Below, one piece after another: positions 16,383 through 26,725 of a DNA stretch of 64,000 nt (position 1 is the first letter of the stretch; every line of letters starts with the position of its first letter). This DNA is from Edaphobacter bradus. GTDB lineage: Bacteria; Acidobacteriota; Terriglobia; Terriglobales; Acidobacteriaceae. The DNA lies in contig NZ_JAGSYF010000001.1 in assembly GCF_025685645.1 (NCBI RefSeq), positions 868,001-932,000 of the forward strand. The letters run 5' to 3'. Made by a program: the position numbers and the translations under genes. The notes beneath the pieces are model-generated. The model did not search any database. It was not told the origin of the DNA and saw nothing but the letters and a program-made list of their open reading frames with translations.

Positions 16383-18809
16383 CTATGAGTTGCAGGCTTC
16401 GAGGATGCCCGCGCCGAATCGTTCCAGCTTCTCGAGGCTGAGGCCGTCGACGGCTTTGAGCTGAGCGAGAGTCTGGGGGCGAGCCAGTACGATGCTGCGA
16501 AGCGTGGACGAGCCGAGGACGAAGAACTGTGGAAGGCCGAGCTTTTCGGACTCAAACTTGCGCCAGTCGCGTAGGCGTTGATCGAGCGCCTGCTGGGCCG
16601 GAGTGAGGGCTTCGGCGGGGTTGCTGTCGGCGGCGCGTGGGCGGGTGAAGGTTTCGGCAGGTTGTTCAAGTGCGATCTGCTGATGATTGCGCGTGGGACG
16701 AGGCTCCGGTTTTGAGGCTGGAGATCTGCTGCTGGCTCGTTTTGTGCGTGATGGCGTGACGGTGATGCCGTACTCGGCCGGAACGGGTTGAGATGTGCAG
16801 AGGGCGATAACTGCGGCTCCGTAGCGGTCTGCCTTTTCGGGGCCTATTCCGGAGACGTTGAGCAGGCTGTCGATATTTGTGGGGCAGGAGCGGACGATCG
16901 CTTCGAGGACCGAGTCTCCGAAGACGATGAATGCGGGCTTGCCGGTCTTCGCCGCTTCGGCTTTGCGCCACTCGCGTAGGCGCTGCTCAAGTGCCTTCTG
17001 ATCGGGAGTGTAAGGCTCCGTTGATTCAGCCTTGGGAACTCTGCGAGTTGCAGAGGATGGTTTTGCTCGGTGAGAACCGTTACGGCCGCTTGTGGCGCTT
17101 GGATCACTCGCGTCTTTGAGATGGATTGCGAGCGGCTCATCGGCAGAGAGGTTACGCCCTTCGTGAGTAAGTGAGGCCCGCTTGAAAGTGATGAGCTGCC
17201 CTTCTGGGTTAGTGAAGGTATCGGGCGAGAGCGTGATGAGGCCGGCGCGGGTAAGGGCTTCGAGCAGGGCGTCGAACTGCTTGCGGTCGACGCCGAGGGC
17301 GAGATCGGTGTGGAGTTTGCCCGTGGCTCGCGGAGGCGTTCCCTGGAGGGCGTTGAGGATGGCGCGTAGCTGGCGTTCTTCTTGTGCGGTGGGGGCGCGG
17401 AAGGTTTGGGCGGTGGCGCGTTCGGGGGAGCAGAAGTCGCAGTGGCCGCAGGGGCGGAGGCCGTCAGCGGTGTCGCCGAAGTGCTGGACGAGTGCGGCCA
17501 TGCGGCACTGAGGGGTCTCGGCGAACTGGATCATCCGGTCGATCTGGTCGCGGCGGAACGCGAGCTGCGCGTCGTAGCCGGAGCGCCAGTTTCTCTGGCC
17601 GGTTGAACGGAGGTTGCCAGCAATGTCGAAGCTGGCTGCGCCCTGCGCGACGAGCTTTTCTGAGGTGCGGGCGAAGGTCTCGACGTCCATCTTGAGGTTC
17701 TGGCGCAAGACGTCGGGCATCTGAAACTCATCGGTGAGGACGGCGGCGAGGCGTGCGAGTTCAGTGGGAGCGGGGTAGTCGCGCTCGAGGAAGAAGTCGT
17801 GCATCTTGCGGTCGGCGAAACTGTGAAGCAGAACGGTGCGCGAGGGCAGGCCGTCTCGTCCTGCGCGGCCGATCTCCTGGTAGTAGGCCTCAACGCTGGC
17901 GGGCAGCGCGGCGTGGACGACGGTGCGGACGTCAGCCTTGTCGATGCCCATGCCAAAGGCAATGGTGGCGACGACAACTTCTAATTTGCCGCTGAGGAAG
18001 TGGCGCTGGACGCGCTCGCGGACGCTGGGCTCGAGTCCAGCATGATAGGCAGCAGCGCTGCCTCCAAGCAGCGATGCGAGTTCTTCGGCGGCTTTGCGGC
18101 TAGGGGCGTAGACGATGGCCGGACGGTTCTCTTGCGCTTTGAGCAGATTGACGGTGAACTCATTGCGGCGGGGCTTGGAAAGTTCGACCACCTCGATGGC
18201 GAGGTTGTGGCGACGAAAGCCGTGAATGAAGAGCGCGGGATCGCGAAGCTGGAGTTGTGCGACGATGTCGCGCTGAACGGCGGGCGTGGCCGTGGCGGTG
18301 AGCGCAATGACTGGAGCGGGTCGTAGCGAAGGCAGGTGATCGCCTAACGTCCGGTAGTCGGGGCGAAAGTCGTGTCCCCATTGCGAGATGCAGTGGGCTT
18401 CGTCGATGGCGACGAGCGCGGGCTTGCGTCTAGCGAGCATCTCGGGAAATCCGGGGACCCGCATGCGCTCAGGCGCGATGAAGAGGAACTGCAGCGTGCC
18501 GTCGAGGTAGTCTCGGCAGGCCTGGCGGGAGTCTTCGCGGGAGAGTCCGGAGTGGATGCGCGCGACTTTGAGACCGAGCGCGGAGAGCTTGGCGGCCTGG
18601 TCGTCCATGAGCGCGATGAGCGGGCTGATGACCAGCGCAGTGCCTCCGCGGGCGATGGCGGGGAGTTGGTAGCAGAGGCTCTTGCCGGCGCCCGTCGGCA
18701 TGACAAGGAGGACGTCGCGGCCTTCGGTGGCGGCGCGGCAGACTGCTTCCTGATTGGCCCGGAATGTGGGGAAGCCGAAGGTCTTGTGAAGAAGGCCGGA
18801 GAGGTCCAT
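16383..18809 (-). CDS. recQ: ATP-dependent DNA helicase RecQ with two HRDC domains
   Basis: 3-to-5 DNA helicase in recombination and fork repair. 808 residues. Helicase motifs: MPTGAGKSLCYQLPA (Walker A), DEAHCISQWGHDFRPDY (DEAH box), ALTATATP, and QEIGRAGRDG (motif VI). The zinc site uses Cys in QCRM and in CGHCDFC (about residue 456), followed by a winged helix. Two HRDC domains, about 600-675 and 733-805, share a KxGxPxFxVxGxSxL core and are joined by a Ser/Arg/Pro-rich linker. E. coli RecQ (about 610 residues) has one, so this is extended by duplication. Confidence 0.95.
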   Translation of the reverse strand: MDLSGLLHKTFGFPTFRANQEAVCRAATEGRDVLLVMPTGAGKSLCYQLPAIARGGTALVISPLIALMDDQAAKLSALGLKVARIHSGLSREDSRQACRDYLDGTLQFLFIAPERMRVPGFPEMLARRKPALVAIDEAHCISQWGHDFRPDYRTLGDHLPSLRPAPVIALTATATPAVQRDIVAQLQLRDPALFIHGFRRHNLAIEVVELSKPRRNEFTVNLLKAQENRPAIVYAPSRKAAEELASLLGGSAAAYHAGLEPSVRERVQRHFLSGKLEVVVATIAFGMGIDKADVRTVVHAALPASVEAYYQEIGRAGRDGLPSRTVLLHSFADRKMHDFFLERDYPAPTELARLAAVLTDEFQMPDVLRQNLKMDVETFARTSEKLVAQGAASFDIAGNLRSTGQRNWRSGYDAQLAFRRDQIDRMIQFAETPQCRMAALVQHFGDTADGLRPCGHCDFCSPERATAQTFRAPTAQEERQLRAILNALQGTPPRATGKLHTDLALGVDRKQFDALLEALTRAGLITLSPDTFTNPEGQLITFKRASLTHEGRNLSADEPLAIHLKDASDPSATSGRNGSHRAKPSSATRRVPKAESTEPYTPDQKALEQRLREWRKAEAAKTGKPAFIVFGDSVLEAIVRSCPTNIDSLLNVSGIGPEKADRYGAAVIALCTSQPVPAEYGITVTPSRTKRASSRSPASKPEPRPTRNHQQIALEQPAETFTRPRAADSNPAEALTPAQQALDQRLRDWRKFESEKLGLPQFFVLGSSTLRSIVLARPQTLAQLKAVDGLSLEKLERFGAGILEACNS

Positions 18810-18948
18810 GAACCTGCTTATCTTCGCATATTGCTTGCCTTCAGGTATGAGACGTCAGGCTCTGGGGAACAAGGTGAGGTACTCGGTGGAAGGGCCGGGA
18901 GGCATCGTCCTCTGCGCTTGACGAAAGGGGAATCTTCGCGGTTTGCTG

Positions 18949-19443
18949 ATGAATCAGATAAGTTGGTTTGCCGAGAGGCTGGGAGGGATGGAGATGCTCC
19001 TGATTGCGATTGTCGCCGTAGTGCTGTGTCTTGCGGTCTTCCTGAGTGTATGGGTCAGCCGGCAGAGAACGCGAAGGGAACTGGAGCAGAACAGCATCGA
19101 TGCTGAGGTTCTGCACGGGTTGATTGAGGCACAACAGAAGGTGGCTGTTTACGATGTGCGGCAGCCACTGGATCTTCTCGCACACACGGAGATCATTCCT
19201 GGCTCGGTAAGGATTCCGCCAAAGGATCTGCTCGACAATCCATCGCTGATTCCGCGGGAAGAGGACGCCGTCGTCTACTGTACTTGCGATGGAGAGAAGA
19301 CCAGCCGCGCGATCGTACGCCATGCCAGATCACTGAATTTCACGCGACTGAAGCTGCTCAGAGGCGGGCTGGCGGCCTGGAAGGCGAAGGGCTATCCGGT
19401 GGAACGGTATGATCGCCCCTTCCATCTCGACACGGCAAGCTAG
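18949..19443 (+). CDS. Membrane-anchored rhodanese-like protein
   Basis: 164 residues. One N-terminal membrane helix (LLIAIVAVVLCLAVFLSVWV) and a rhodanese domain: VAVYDVRQPLDL, IPGSVRIPPKDL, and active-site loop VVYCTCDGEKTSR, whose first Cys is the persulfide candidate, ending LLRGGLAAWKAKGYPVE. Probably transfers sulfane sulfur at the membrane face. The start is uncertain: ATG 18949 is used here, while ATG 18994 has GGAGG at ideal spacing and would begin directly at the helix. It faces away from recQ across a 140-nt gap. Confidence 0.8.
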   Translation: MNQISWFAERLGGMEMLLIAIVAVVLCLAVFLSVWVSRQRTRRELEQNSIDAEVLHGLIEAQQKVAVYDVRQPLDLLAHTEIIPGSVRIPPKDLLDNPSLIPREEDAVVYCTCDGEKTSRAIVRHARSLNFTRLKLLRGGLAAWKAKGYPVERYDRPFHLDTAS

Positions 19444-19651
19444 CTGAGGGGCTCGGTTCCGGTGAGGGCTTCGGTGGAGTAATGGGGTCATTGGTTACCC
19501 TTCGCTGGTCCCTAGCCTGCCCCCGAAGCAGGAGAGGGGGAGCCGTTGGAGACTTCTCCGTTTCACGAGGCAACACAACTGATGCAAAGAAAAGGGTTGC
19601 GCGGCTGGCCGCAGTTGCTCCCTCCGGAGTCTGCATCAATGGGTGACCACG

Positions 19652-19680
19652 TTGATTTTCACACTTAAATGCCTTAGAAT
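19652..19680 (+). promoter_or_regulatory. Sigma-70 type promoter
   Basis: TTGATT (19652-19657) and TAGAAT (19675-19680) are separated by exactly 17 nt, 78 nt before the ATG of the small gene at 19758. The rest of the 314-nt gap 19444-19757 shows nothing else that I can name. Confidence 0.55.
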
Positions 19681-19757
19681 GTATAAGGTTGTCCATTCTC
19701 TCTCTGGTCGTTCATGAGTCTGAAACAAACCCAAAACACGAAGAGGTACTGACAGAT

Positions 19758-19985
19758 ATGGCAAAGCGCCGTGGAAATCCGAATTGGGGCAAGCCTGAGC
19801 CTATTGGCCCGGTCGTCCCAACGGTAACATCGTTTGAACAGGTCGTAAAAGAGTTCAAGCTGACGCCTGACCAGTATGTTCGGTCGACGAGGCTGCGCGA
19901 GTGGGCTCGCAGGAATAAGAATTCGAAGTACATCCCGGAGGCTCTGCTTGAGGCTTGGGGATTTGAGATAGAGTCCACGCTTTAA
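19758..19985 (+). CDS. Small conserved-looking protein of unknown function
   Basis: 75 residues, basic N-terminus [15 protein letters not shown], then a helical region with [47 protein letters not shown]. No membrane segment or signal. The second half resembles a short DNA- or RNA-contacting helical domain, but this is only an impression. It has its own promoter candidate and a strong terminator, so it is a single-gene transcript, which argues for a real and probably well-expressed product. A longer in-frame start at 19689 lies too near the promoter. Confidence 0.75.
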   Translation: MAKRRGNPNWGKPEPIGPVVPTVTSFEQVVKEFKLTPDQYVRSTRLREWARRNKNSKYIPEALLEAWGFEIESTL

Positions 19986-20003
19986 TTTCGGCGCAGGATG
20001 TTG

Positions 20004-20038
20004 GAGACGCCGCCCGAATGTGGGCGGCGTCTCTTTTT
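20004..20038 (+). terminator. Intrinsic terminator
   Basis: A perfect 12-bp GC-rich stem (20004-20015 with 20022-20033), a 6-nt loop and then TCTTTTT. It lies 18 nt after the stop of the 75-residue gene. Confidence 0.9.
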
Positions 20039-20095
20039 GCGTCGAATGTAGGATGAGATGAGTCGAAAGATGTGGCACGCGCCGGAGGGATGCCC

Positions 20096-21241
20096 ATGTT
20101 TGCAGAAGTTGCGGAGGCTGTCGCTGAGATTCGAGCGGGGCGGATGGTGGTGGTGGTCGATGATGAGGATCGCGAGAACGAAGGCGACCTCACGCTCGCG
20201 GCGGAGTTTGTTACTCCGGAGGCGATCAACTTCATGGCGAAGTATGGGCGCGGACTCATCTGTCTGACTCTGACGGAGGACCGCGCAGACTATCTGCGAC
20301 TGGGGCCGATGACGCAAGAGAATACGTCACGCTTCGGTACGGCGTTTACGGAGAGCGTTGAGGCGAGAGAAGGTGTGACAACCGGCATCTCGGCGGCCGA
20401 CCGCGCGCACACCATCAAGGTTGCGATCGATCCGAAGTCGACAGCGCAGGACCTGGCGAGGCCGGGGCATGTATTTCCGCTGCGCGCGCGCAAAGGTGGT
20501 GTGCTGGTGAGGGCAGGGCAGACTGAGGCCTCGGTGGATCTCGCGCGCATGGCCGGATTGATTCCTGCGGGCGTAATCTGCGAGATCATGAACGACGACG
20601 GCACGATGGCGCGGGTGCCTGACCTGGTGAAGTTCTGCGAAGAGCATGGATTGAAGATGGTGACGGTCGCCGATCTGATTCGCTATCGGCTGCAGAACGA
20701 GCGGTACATCCACCGCGTTGCCGAGTCGGTGATGCCTACGGCGCATGGCGAGTTCCGCATGATTGCCTATGAGAGCGAGGTCGAGGGCGGCGAGTCGCAT
20801 GTGGCCCTCGTCTATGGCGACGTGGCCGGCGATTCACCCGTGACGGTACGAGTGCACACACATTGCCTCGCAGGTGATGCCTTCGGGACGACGCTGTGCG
20901 ACTGCAAGTCGCTGGTGGAGAACTCACTGAGGATGATCGCGGAGTCGGGGCGTGGCGCTCTGGTGTATCTGCACAATGGGTCAGCGGGGTTTGGAATCGA
21001 CAAGGGAGTTACGCCGCATCGGGTGATTTTTCACCGCGAACAGCGATCGAAGGAGAAGTGCGAAGAGCGAGCGCACAGAACGCTGCGGCAGGTGGGACTG
21101 GGCGGGCAGATTCTGTCAGACCTGGGAATCCACAAGATAAGGCTGCTTACAAATACGCCGACGCATGTGCCTGCCTTGCAGGGGTTCGGAATCGAGATCG
21201 TGGAGCAGGTGTCGGTGTCGACTTCAAAAGTGCGACAGTAG
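20096..21241 (+). CDS. ribB: RibBA: DHBP synthase with apparently inactive GTP cyclohydrolase II domain
   Basis: 381 residues from ATG 20096, which has GGAGGG 6 nt upstream. The first 200 residues are 3,4-dihydroxy-2-butanone 4-phosphate synthase (riboflavin pathway): [75 protein letters not shown]. The His of the usual GHTE is Gln here. The second half keeps the zinc Cys ([15 protein letters not shown]) and end motif IRLLTNTP, but the catalytic EGRGIGL is GSAGFGI and the LGF..D.R.Y segment is missing. The GTP cyclohydrolase activity is probably lost. Confidence 0.88.
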   Translation: MFAEVAEAVAEIRAGRMVVVVDDEDRENEGDLTLAAEFVTPEAINFMAKYGRGLICLTLTEDRADYLRLGPMTQENTSRFGTAFTESVEAREGVTTGISAADRAHTIKVAIDPKSTAQDLARPGHVFPLRARKGGVLVRAGQTEASVDLARMAGLIPAGVICEIMNDDGTMARVPDLVKFCEEHGLKMVTVADLIRYRLQNERYIHRVAESVMPTAHGEFRMIAYESEVEGGESHVALVYGDVAGDSPVTVRVHTHCLAGDAFGTTLCDCKSLVENSLRMIAESGRGALVYLHNGSAGFGIDKGVTPHRVIFHREQRSKEKCEERAHRTLRQVGLGGQILSDLGIHKIRLLTNTPTHVPALQGFGIEIVEQVSVSTSKVRQ

Positions 21242-21258
21242 ACTTATTCATCCTGAAC

Positions 21259-21297
21259 AAAAAGAAGCAGGCATCGTCTTTGCATGCGATGCCTGCT
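21259..21297 (-). terminator. Terminator of the aldo/keto reductase gene
   Basis: An 11-bp stem (21266-21276 with 21287-21297), a 10-nt loop, then a T-rich run (TTCTTTTTG) on the minus strand. It sits between the convergent ribB and reductase stops and may also slow ribB transcripts. Confidence 0.75.
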
Positions 21298-21311
21298 AAT
21301 TGAGCGGCGGG

Positions 21312-22304
<993 letters not shown>

Positions 22305-22343
22305 CGCTTTTAGATGAGCGGAGTGGAGATAAGATTCGATCGG

Positions 22344-22868
22344 CTAGGTTTCCTGCCTGTCCGATGCCAGGTAAAGGATCACTCCGCTCAGTATTCCGAG
22401 GATTGCAAGGCCTGATACCACGAGTGCGAGGTTCCAGCCGACCTGTGTGGACGTCAGAGACCAGAGCGTTTCGAAGTGGAACATGGAGGAGTTAGCGAGG
22501 CTCTCCAGCCATGAGAACCAGTGGAGGCCGAGCTTCGCCTGGGACCCAACAAATGCAACCGCGATCAAAAGATTGATCGACAGGGCGAAGATATGTGCAC
22601 CCCAGACAGGCTTGCTGATGCGCTCAAGAGCCGCGCTCTTTCGGCGCAGCTGTGCCCGCCACCAGAGCACGCCGGGGGGAGTGAGGCGATCCATCGCAGT
22701 GGATTGCTCGCGCGAGGTCTGGAATGTGCGCGTGACGAGAATCAGGTCGCTACACGCGCGGCAGGTCTCGACATGGGCGCGCAGCTCAGACCTGCAGGCA
22801 TGGGGCCAGTGTCCGCTTGTCAGCAGATCCGAGATCTCTTTTTCACGTGAGCATCCTTTAAGGGTCAT
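22344..22868 (-). CDS. Anti-sigma factor with zinc-finger and membrane helices
   Basis: 174 residues. The N-terminal part has the zinc anti-sigma pattern H-x3-C-x2-C (HVETCRACS) with an upstream His/Cys pair (HACRSEL). Two membrane helices follow (AHIFALSINLLIAVAFVG and LALVVSGLAILGILSGVILYLA). Its ATG overlaps the stop of the ECF sigma gene (ATGA), the standard arrangement for a sigma/anti-sigma pair. The domain after the second helix is minimal, so sensing must be within the membrane or the loop between helices. Confidence 0.8.
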   Translation of the reverse strand: MTLKGCSREKEISDLLTSGHWPHACRSELRAHVETCRACSDLILVTRTFQTSREQSTAMDRLTPPGVLWWRAQLRRKSAALERISKPVWGAHIFALSINLLIAVAFVGSQAKLGLHWFSWLESLANSSMFHFETLWSLTSTQVGWNLALVVSGLAILGILSGVILYLASDRQET

Positions 22869-23437
22869 GGCTTGCTCCGTTCTGCAGGAGGCTGTTCGCG
22901 CAATAGCTGCGCGATTCTGCGCCTTGCGCGGAAGAGCAGAAGGCGAATGCTGGCTATACCGAGCCCGGTGACCTCGGCAATCTCGCGATGTGAGTAGCCT
23001 TCGGCGTGAGCCAGCCAGAGAAGCTGCCGGTCGCGGGGGCGCATGCGAGCCAGTGCCGGACCGAGGATTGAGGACGAGACGATATGGCCTGTGGTGTCGT
23101 GCGAGGCGAAGAGCTCTTCGGGCAGATCGTCGATTGAAGTGGACGCTGGACGGCGCCAATGATCGCGCAGGAGATTAGTGGCGATGCGGAAGAGGTACCG
23201 CCGGCTGGCTACCTCGCCGTCGTCGGGCCGTGATGCGCAGAGGAAGCGCACGTAGCTCTCCTGCATAAGGTCGTCGGCCAGCGCGTGGTCACCTGAGACC
23301 CGAGCCAGATACGCCCAAAGCGGACGGGCTGAGCGCTCGTAGAACAGGGCGAATGCGTCACTGTCCATGGGCGGTTCAATTGTCCGCGTCACGTCGGCGG
23401 TTGCTAGGCTCGGTATGGCTGATTCCCAGGGCGTCAT
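22865..23437 (-). CDS. ECF-type RNA polymerase sigma factor
   Basis: 190 residues. Region 2: SARPLWAYLARVSGDHALADDLMQESYVRFL, then RYLFRIATNLLRDHWRR. Region 4: ARMRPRDRQLLWLAHAEGYSHREIAEVTGLGIASIRLLLFRARRRIAQLL with the helix-turn-helix. No region 3, as in all ECF factors. Followed directly by its anti-sigma gene and preceded, 37 nt away, by a membrane protein gene on the same strand. An ATG at 23368 is a possible shorter start. Confidence 0.92.
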   Translation of the reverse strand: MTPWESAIPSLATADVTRTIEPPMDSDAFALFYERSARPLWAYLARVSGDHALADDLMQESYVRFLCASRPDDGEVASRRYLFRIATNLLRDHWRRPASTSIDDLPEELFASHDTTGHIVSSSILGPALARMRPRDRQLLWLAHAEGYSHREIAEVTGLGIASIRLLLFRARRRIAQLLREQPPAERSKP

Positions 23438-23474
23438 ATGAAAGGGCTCTCGGATGACTTGTGGGACGTTTCAC

Positions 23475-24416
23475 TCATTGTCTCTCGTTCGAGTCGAAAG
23501 GTGTGGTAATTCGACGGGAGGTGTTCTCAGGCATCAGACCGAGACGGCCTGCCAGCATCCAGGTAACGGCTGCGGAGAGGATGAAGCCGATGCCTGGCAT
23601 GAGGACAAGGGTTCCCAGCACCAACATAGGGGCTTCGAGTTCGACGAGAGCATGACGAAGGAAGAGGAAGCCGATCCCCAGAAGAGTCAGCACGATTCCA
23701 ATTTGAAGCGGGTTGAGCACTCTGGCGACTGCACTCGGAACGCGCTGGTCTCGTTCGAAGTCCACGGCGATGGGAGCTGCTTCAAGAAAGCGTCTACCAG
23801 CATCGGTCCCCATGTAGGTCAGCAACTCCTGATTGGACCCGAACCTTTCGATCAACTTTCCATGGACTTCAAGTTGCGATTTGAAGACTCGTCCCCAGCG
23901 CCTGTTTTCCAGGAGAAGCCGCACCAGCCAAAGCAGGCAGCCGACGATGCAGAGGAATACCAGGAACGGGCCTAGGTCATGCATGAACAGCTGATACGTC
24001 GAGGGCTCGGGCCGTGGTTGCAAATATTCGGGCCACACTGCGCGCTCGAGTCGCTCGCCGCCGTCCCTGCTCAACTTTGAAAAGAGGTAGAAATCGGGAT
24101 TGCGGGCTACCTCGGGGTGGCTTTGCAGGAACTGTGCCAGTTGGGGGTTGTTGCGGCTTACATAGTCCGGATTGGAGAGCAGAGAAGGGTCGTGGGCGAC
24201 AACAGTTGTGAGGGTGGGACTAAGACGCAGAAGGCGAATGAGCTGCTCCTGTGTCTCTCGTGCTGCCTCTTGCGTCAGTGCGCGGTCGTCCTTCGCGCCA
24301 CCCTTTGCATCCGGTGCCTCGTGTGGCTTTGGCTGGGCAGAGGCAAATGCTGCGAGCAGGGTTGCGGGCATTGCGATGGAACGAATGACCCAGGTTACAG
24401 TTCGCCGATAACGCAT
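23475..24416 (-). CDS. Membrane protein of unknown function upstream of an ECF sigma factor
   Basis: 313 residues. Signal peptide ending near FASAQP, a polar extracytoplasmic region of about 115 residues with a repeated NPDYVSRNNPQLAQFLQSHPEVARNPDF pattern (residues about 75-100), one helix (DLGPFLVFLCIVGCLLWLVRLLL), a cytoplasmic helical part, and two closely spaced helices near the end. I do not recognise it from memory as a named family. Its position 37 nt before the sigma gene suggests a partner in the same stress circuit. Confidence 0.7.
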   Translation of the reverse strand: MRYRRTVTWVIRSIAMPATLLAAFASAQPKPHEAPDAKGGAKDDRALTQEAARETQEQLIRLLRLSPTLTTVVAHDPSLLSNPDYVSRNNPQLAQFLQSHPEVARNPDFYLFSKLSRDGGERLERAVWPEYLQPRPEPSTYQLFMHDLGPFLVFLCIVGCLLWLVRLLLENRRWGRVFKSQLEVHGKLIERFGSNQELLTYMGTDAGRRFLEAAPIAVDFERDQRVPSAVARVLNPLQIGIVLTLLGIGFLFLRHALVELEAPMLVLGTLVLMPGIGFILSAAVTWMLAGRLGLMPENTSRRITTPFDSNERQ

Positions 24417-24512
24417 CGTGTGTCCCCTTGAATGAAGAAGGCTTTCAAAGCCTTCTGTATATACAACGGATATGCGTAGCGATTGGTTAACAGAATCTTT
24501 ACGGTTATGGAT

Positions 24513-26599
24513 CTATTGCGCTGTGACGGTAAGGTTCAAGGTGACGGTCTGGGTAAGTTGGACGCCGGTGGTGGAGGTGGCCGTGACCTGATACTGGTAG
24601 TTGCCGGGCGGTGTGTAGCGGAGGTTGGGATTGTCGGTGTTGATTGTGCCTCCGCTGCCACAGCCCGAGGATGCGAGGAGCGCAGCCGTCGTTAGCGTGA
24701 TACATGCGATGGAGAGCAGTCGCTAAGCTGTTCGGTAAAGCTCGTCGAGGATCCGACTGGGGCAGAGGTGAAGGTCTGGGTCTGCTGGCTGAGATTGGTG
24801 ATGGTCAGCGTGAGCGGGGCGGGAGTCGTGGTTGCCGTGCGAATGCCGAAGTCGAGCTCATGAGGCGAGACAACGATAGCGTTTGGCGTGGCCGCAGTTG
24901 CCGGGAGGGTGACAGTCTGCGTCGTAGCGTTTGCGGCCTGTGCGGTGATGGTTCAGGGGCCTGAACCGGTGAGGCGATATTGCACTCTGATCCGCCAGGA
25001 AGTTGCACGGGGCAGCTGTGAGCGAGCGTGAAGCCTGTCGCGGAGACTTGAAGACCGGTGGCGGTGGCCGTTCCGAGATTGCGGAGGATGACGTTGGGAG
25101 AACCGTCGGCGGAGAGAGCCAGAGCTGGTGCGTTGGTGAGGTTGAGCTTGGCAAGAAAGGCCGCGGACCCGGCGCAGAGACTGCCGTTGCAAGAGCCCGG
25201 AGCAAGGACGGCGTCGTGGAGCGTCGAGGGGAGCGCGGGAGTGAGTGAGTTGTTTAGGGAGAGATCGTAGGTCTGACTGGCGAGCAGGCTGGAGCTTGTC
25301 GTGGGGGCGACGCTGCCGGCAGCGATGGGCTGGCCGCTGGAGTCTACGGCGATGGAGGTGACGGTGACGAGCGCGGAGGCGTAGGTTGGGTTGGTTGTCG
25401 GGAGCCCGCCGAAGCGCGCAGCCTGGTCGATGCCGTTTTAAGAGTCGATGCGAAGCAGCGCAGAGTTGCCGATGGTGGACAGCGCGGGGAAGGGAAGCAG
25501 AGGCGTACTCAGAGGGACTGCAGCCCATGCGTTGCCTGAAGACGCTGGTGTAATTGTCGATTGCGTGCCGGGTGCGAGGAGGGTCGAAGTGAGAACCTTG
25601 CTGCCGTCGAGTGCCATACGGATGAGGCTCTGATAGGTGGTCCCCGGCGAGCGGAGTCGTGACTGTGGCGACAGGGAACTGACCGAGCGCGATCGAGCCC
25701 GTGAGCAGGAGGGTCTGCGTGGACGAATCGATGGCGAGGGAGGTAATGCCTTCGCCGGGAATGAAGGTCGAGAAAGTGATGCCGTCGCCGGCCGGGGTGA
25801 GTTTGGTGAGAAAGCCAGAGGTGGCCGAGAGGATGGAAGGGACGACGGCAGAGAGCGTGGGGTATCCAGAGCTCGTGGTATATCCGGCGATGTAGGCACT
25901 GTCAGAGGAGTCCGCGGCAATCGCGGCCGGAGCCGTGTCGCCGTTGAGACCGGTGAGATAAGTGGCGTAGAGCAACGTTGTGCCGGAGGAGTTGAACTTC
26001 TCAACGAAACCGTTCTGGAAACTGCCCGAGGCAGGCGATTGAATGATCGCCGACGATGTGACGGGAAGGGTGGAGGCGAAGGTGCTTCCGGTGATGAAGA
26101 CGGCGTCGGAGGTGGCGGCGATGGCGGAGACGGCGGTGCGGCCGCTTCCGGCAAAGGTCACGAAGAGCGGGTTGAGGCTGGGGTCAAATTTTGCGATGAA
26201 GGAGTTCGTGGAGGTGTCGGCGCGCGTGGGGAAGGTAACTCCGGAGGTTCCGGCGAGTGCCCCGGAGGTCGTGGTGCCGGTTATGTAGACGTTGCCGGAA
26301 GGATCGAGGCAGAGGGCGAGACCGATGTCGCCCTGTGCCCCGAGATGAGCCTGGGCGAGAACGTTAGTGGTAGTGGGGTCGGTCTTGAGAAGGCGAACGC
26401 CGTCTTTCTGGTCGAGCAGAAGATAAAGGTTGCCGGAGGCGTCGGATTGGACGGCGTTGAACTGCCCCTGATGTCCTGAGGCGAGCAGACCGGCGAAGGC
26501 GAGCTGCTGGGCAGTCTGCGCCGTAATGGGTAATGTCACGAGGCCCAGCAGTGCGGCTAGAGAAAAGCAGAGAAGAGGCAAACGCTTCATCATGGTCAT
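24513..26599 (-). pseudogene. Secreted beta-propeller/SBBP-type protein, broken by multiple frame changes
   Basis: Starts as MTMMKRLPLL with a signal peptide ending near ITAQ, then repeats of the kind GNLYLLL..LLKTDP, SGNVYITGTT, SNSFIAKFDP typical of propeller surface proteins. Frame 1 is coherent from 26599 to about 25650. The sense then continues in another frame to an in-frame stop at 25438-25440, again beyond it to about 24950, and in yet another frame from about 24715 to 24513 (LLASSGCGSGG .. TPPGNYQYQVTATST). Text between the last two frames also seems deleted. Four or more lesions indicate decay rather than one sequencing error. Confidence 0.8.
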
Positions 26600-26725
26600 C
26601 TGGCTGCGGTTACGGCGCTGGGTGCAGCCTGCCCTCACTATCCATGTTGATGGCTGGGTTCAGGTGTCTTGATTTGGGAAGTCGTTACGAAGGTGAGGCG
26701 TCAGTTCCGATTTGGGAATGACACT

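Noticed and set aside
19986..20095. FMN riboswitch before ribB
   Set aside because: The region holds only the terminator of the previous gene and a plain ribosome site; no RFN-type conserved words.
24513..26599. Programmed frameshifting in the secreted propeller gene
   Set aside because: Several separate frame changes, a stop and missing text fit decay better than one programmed slip.
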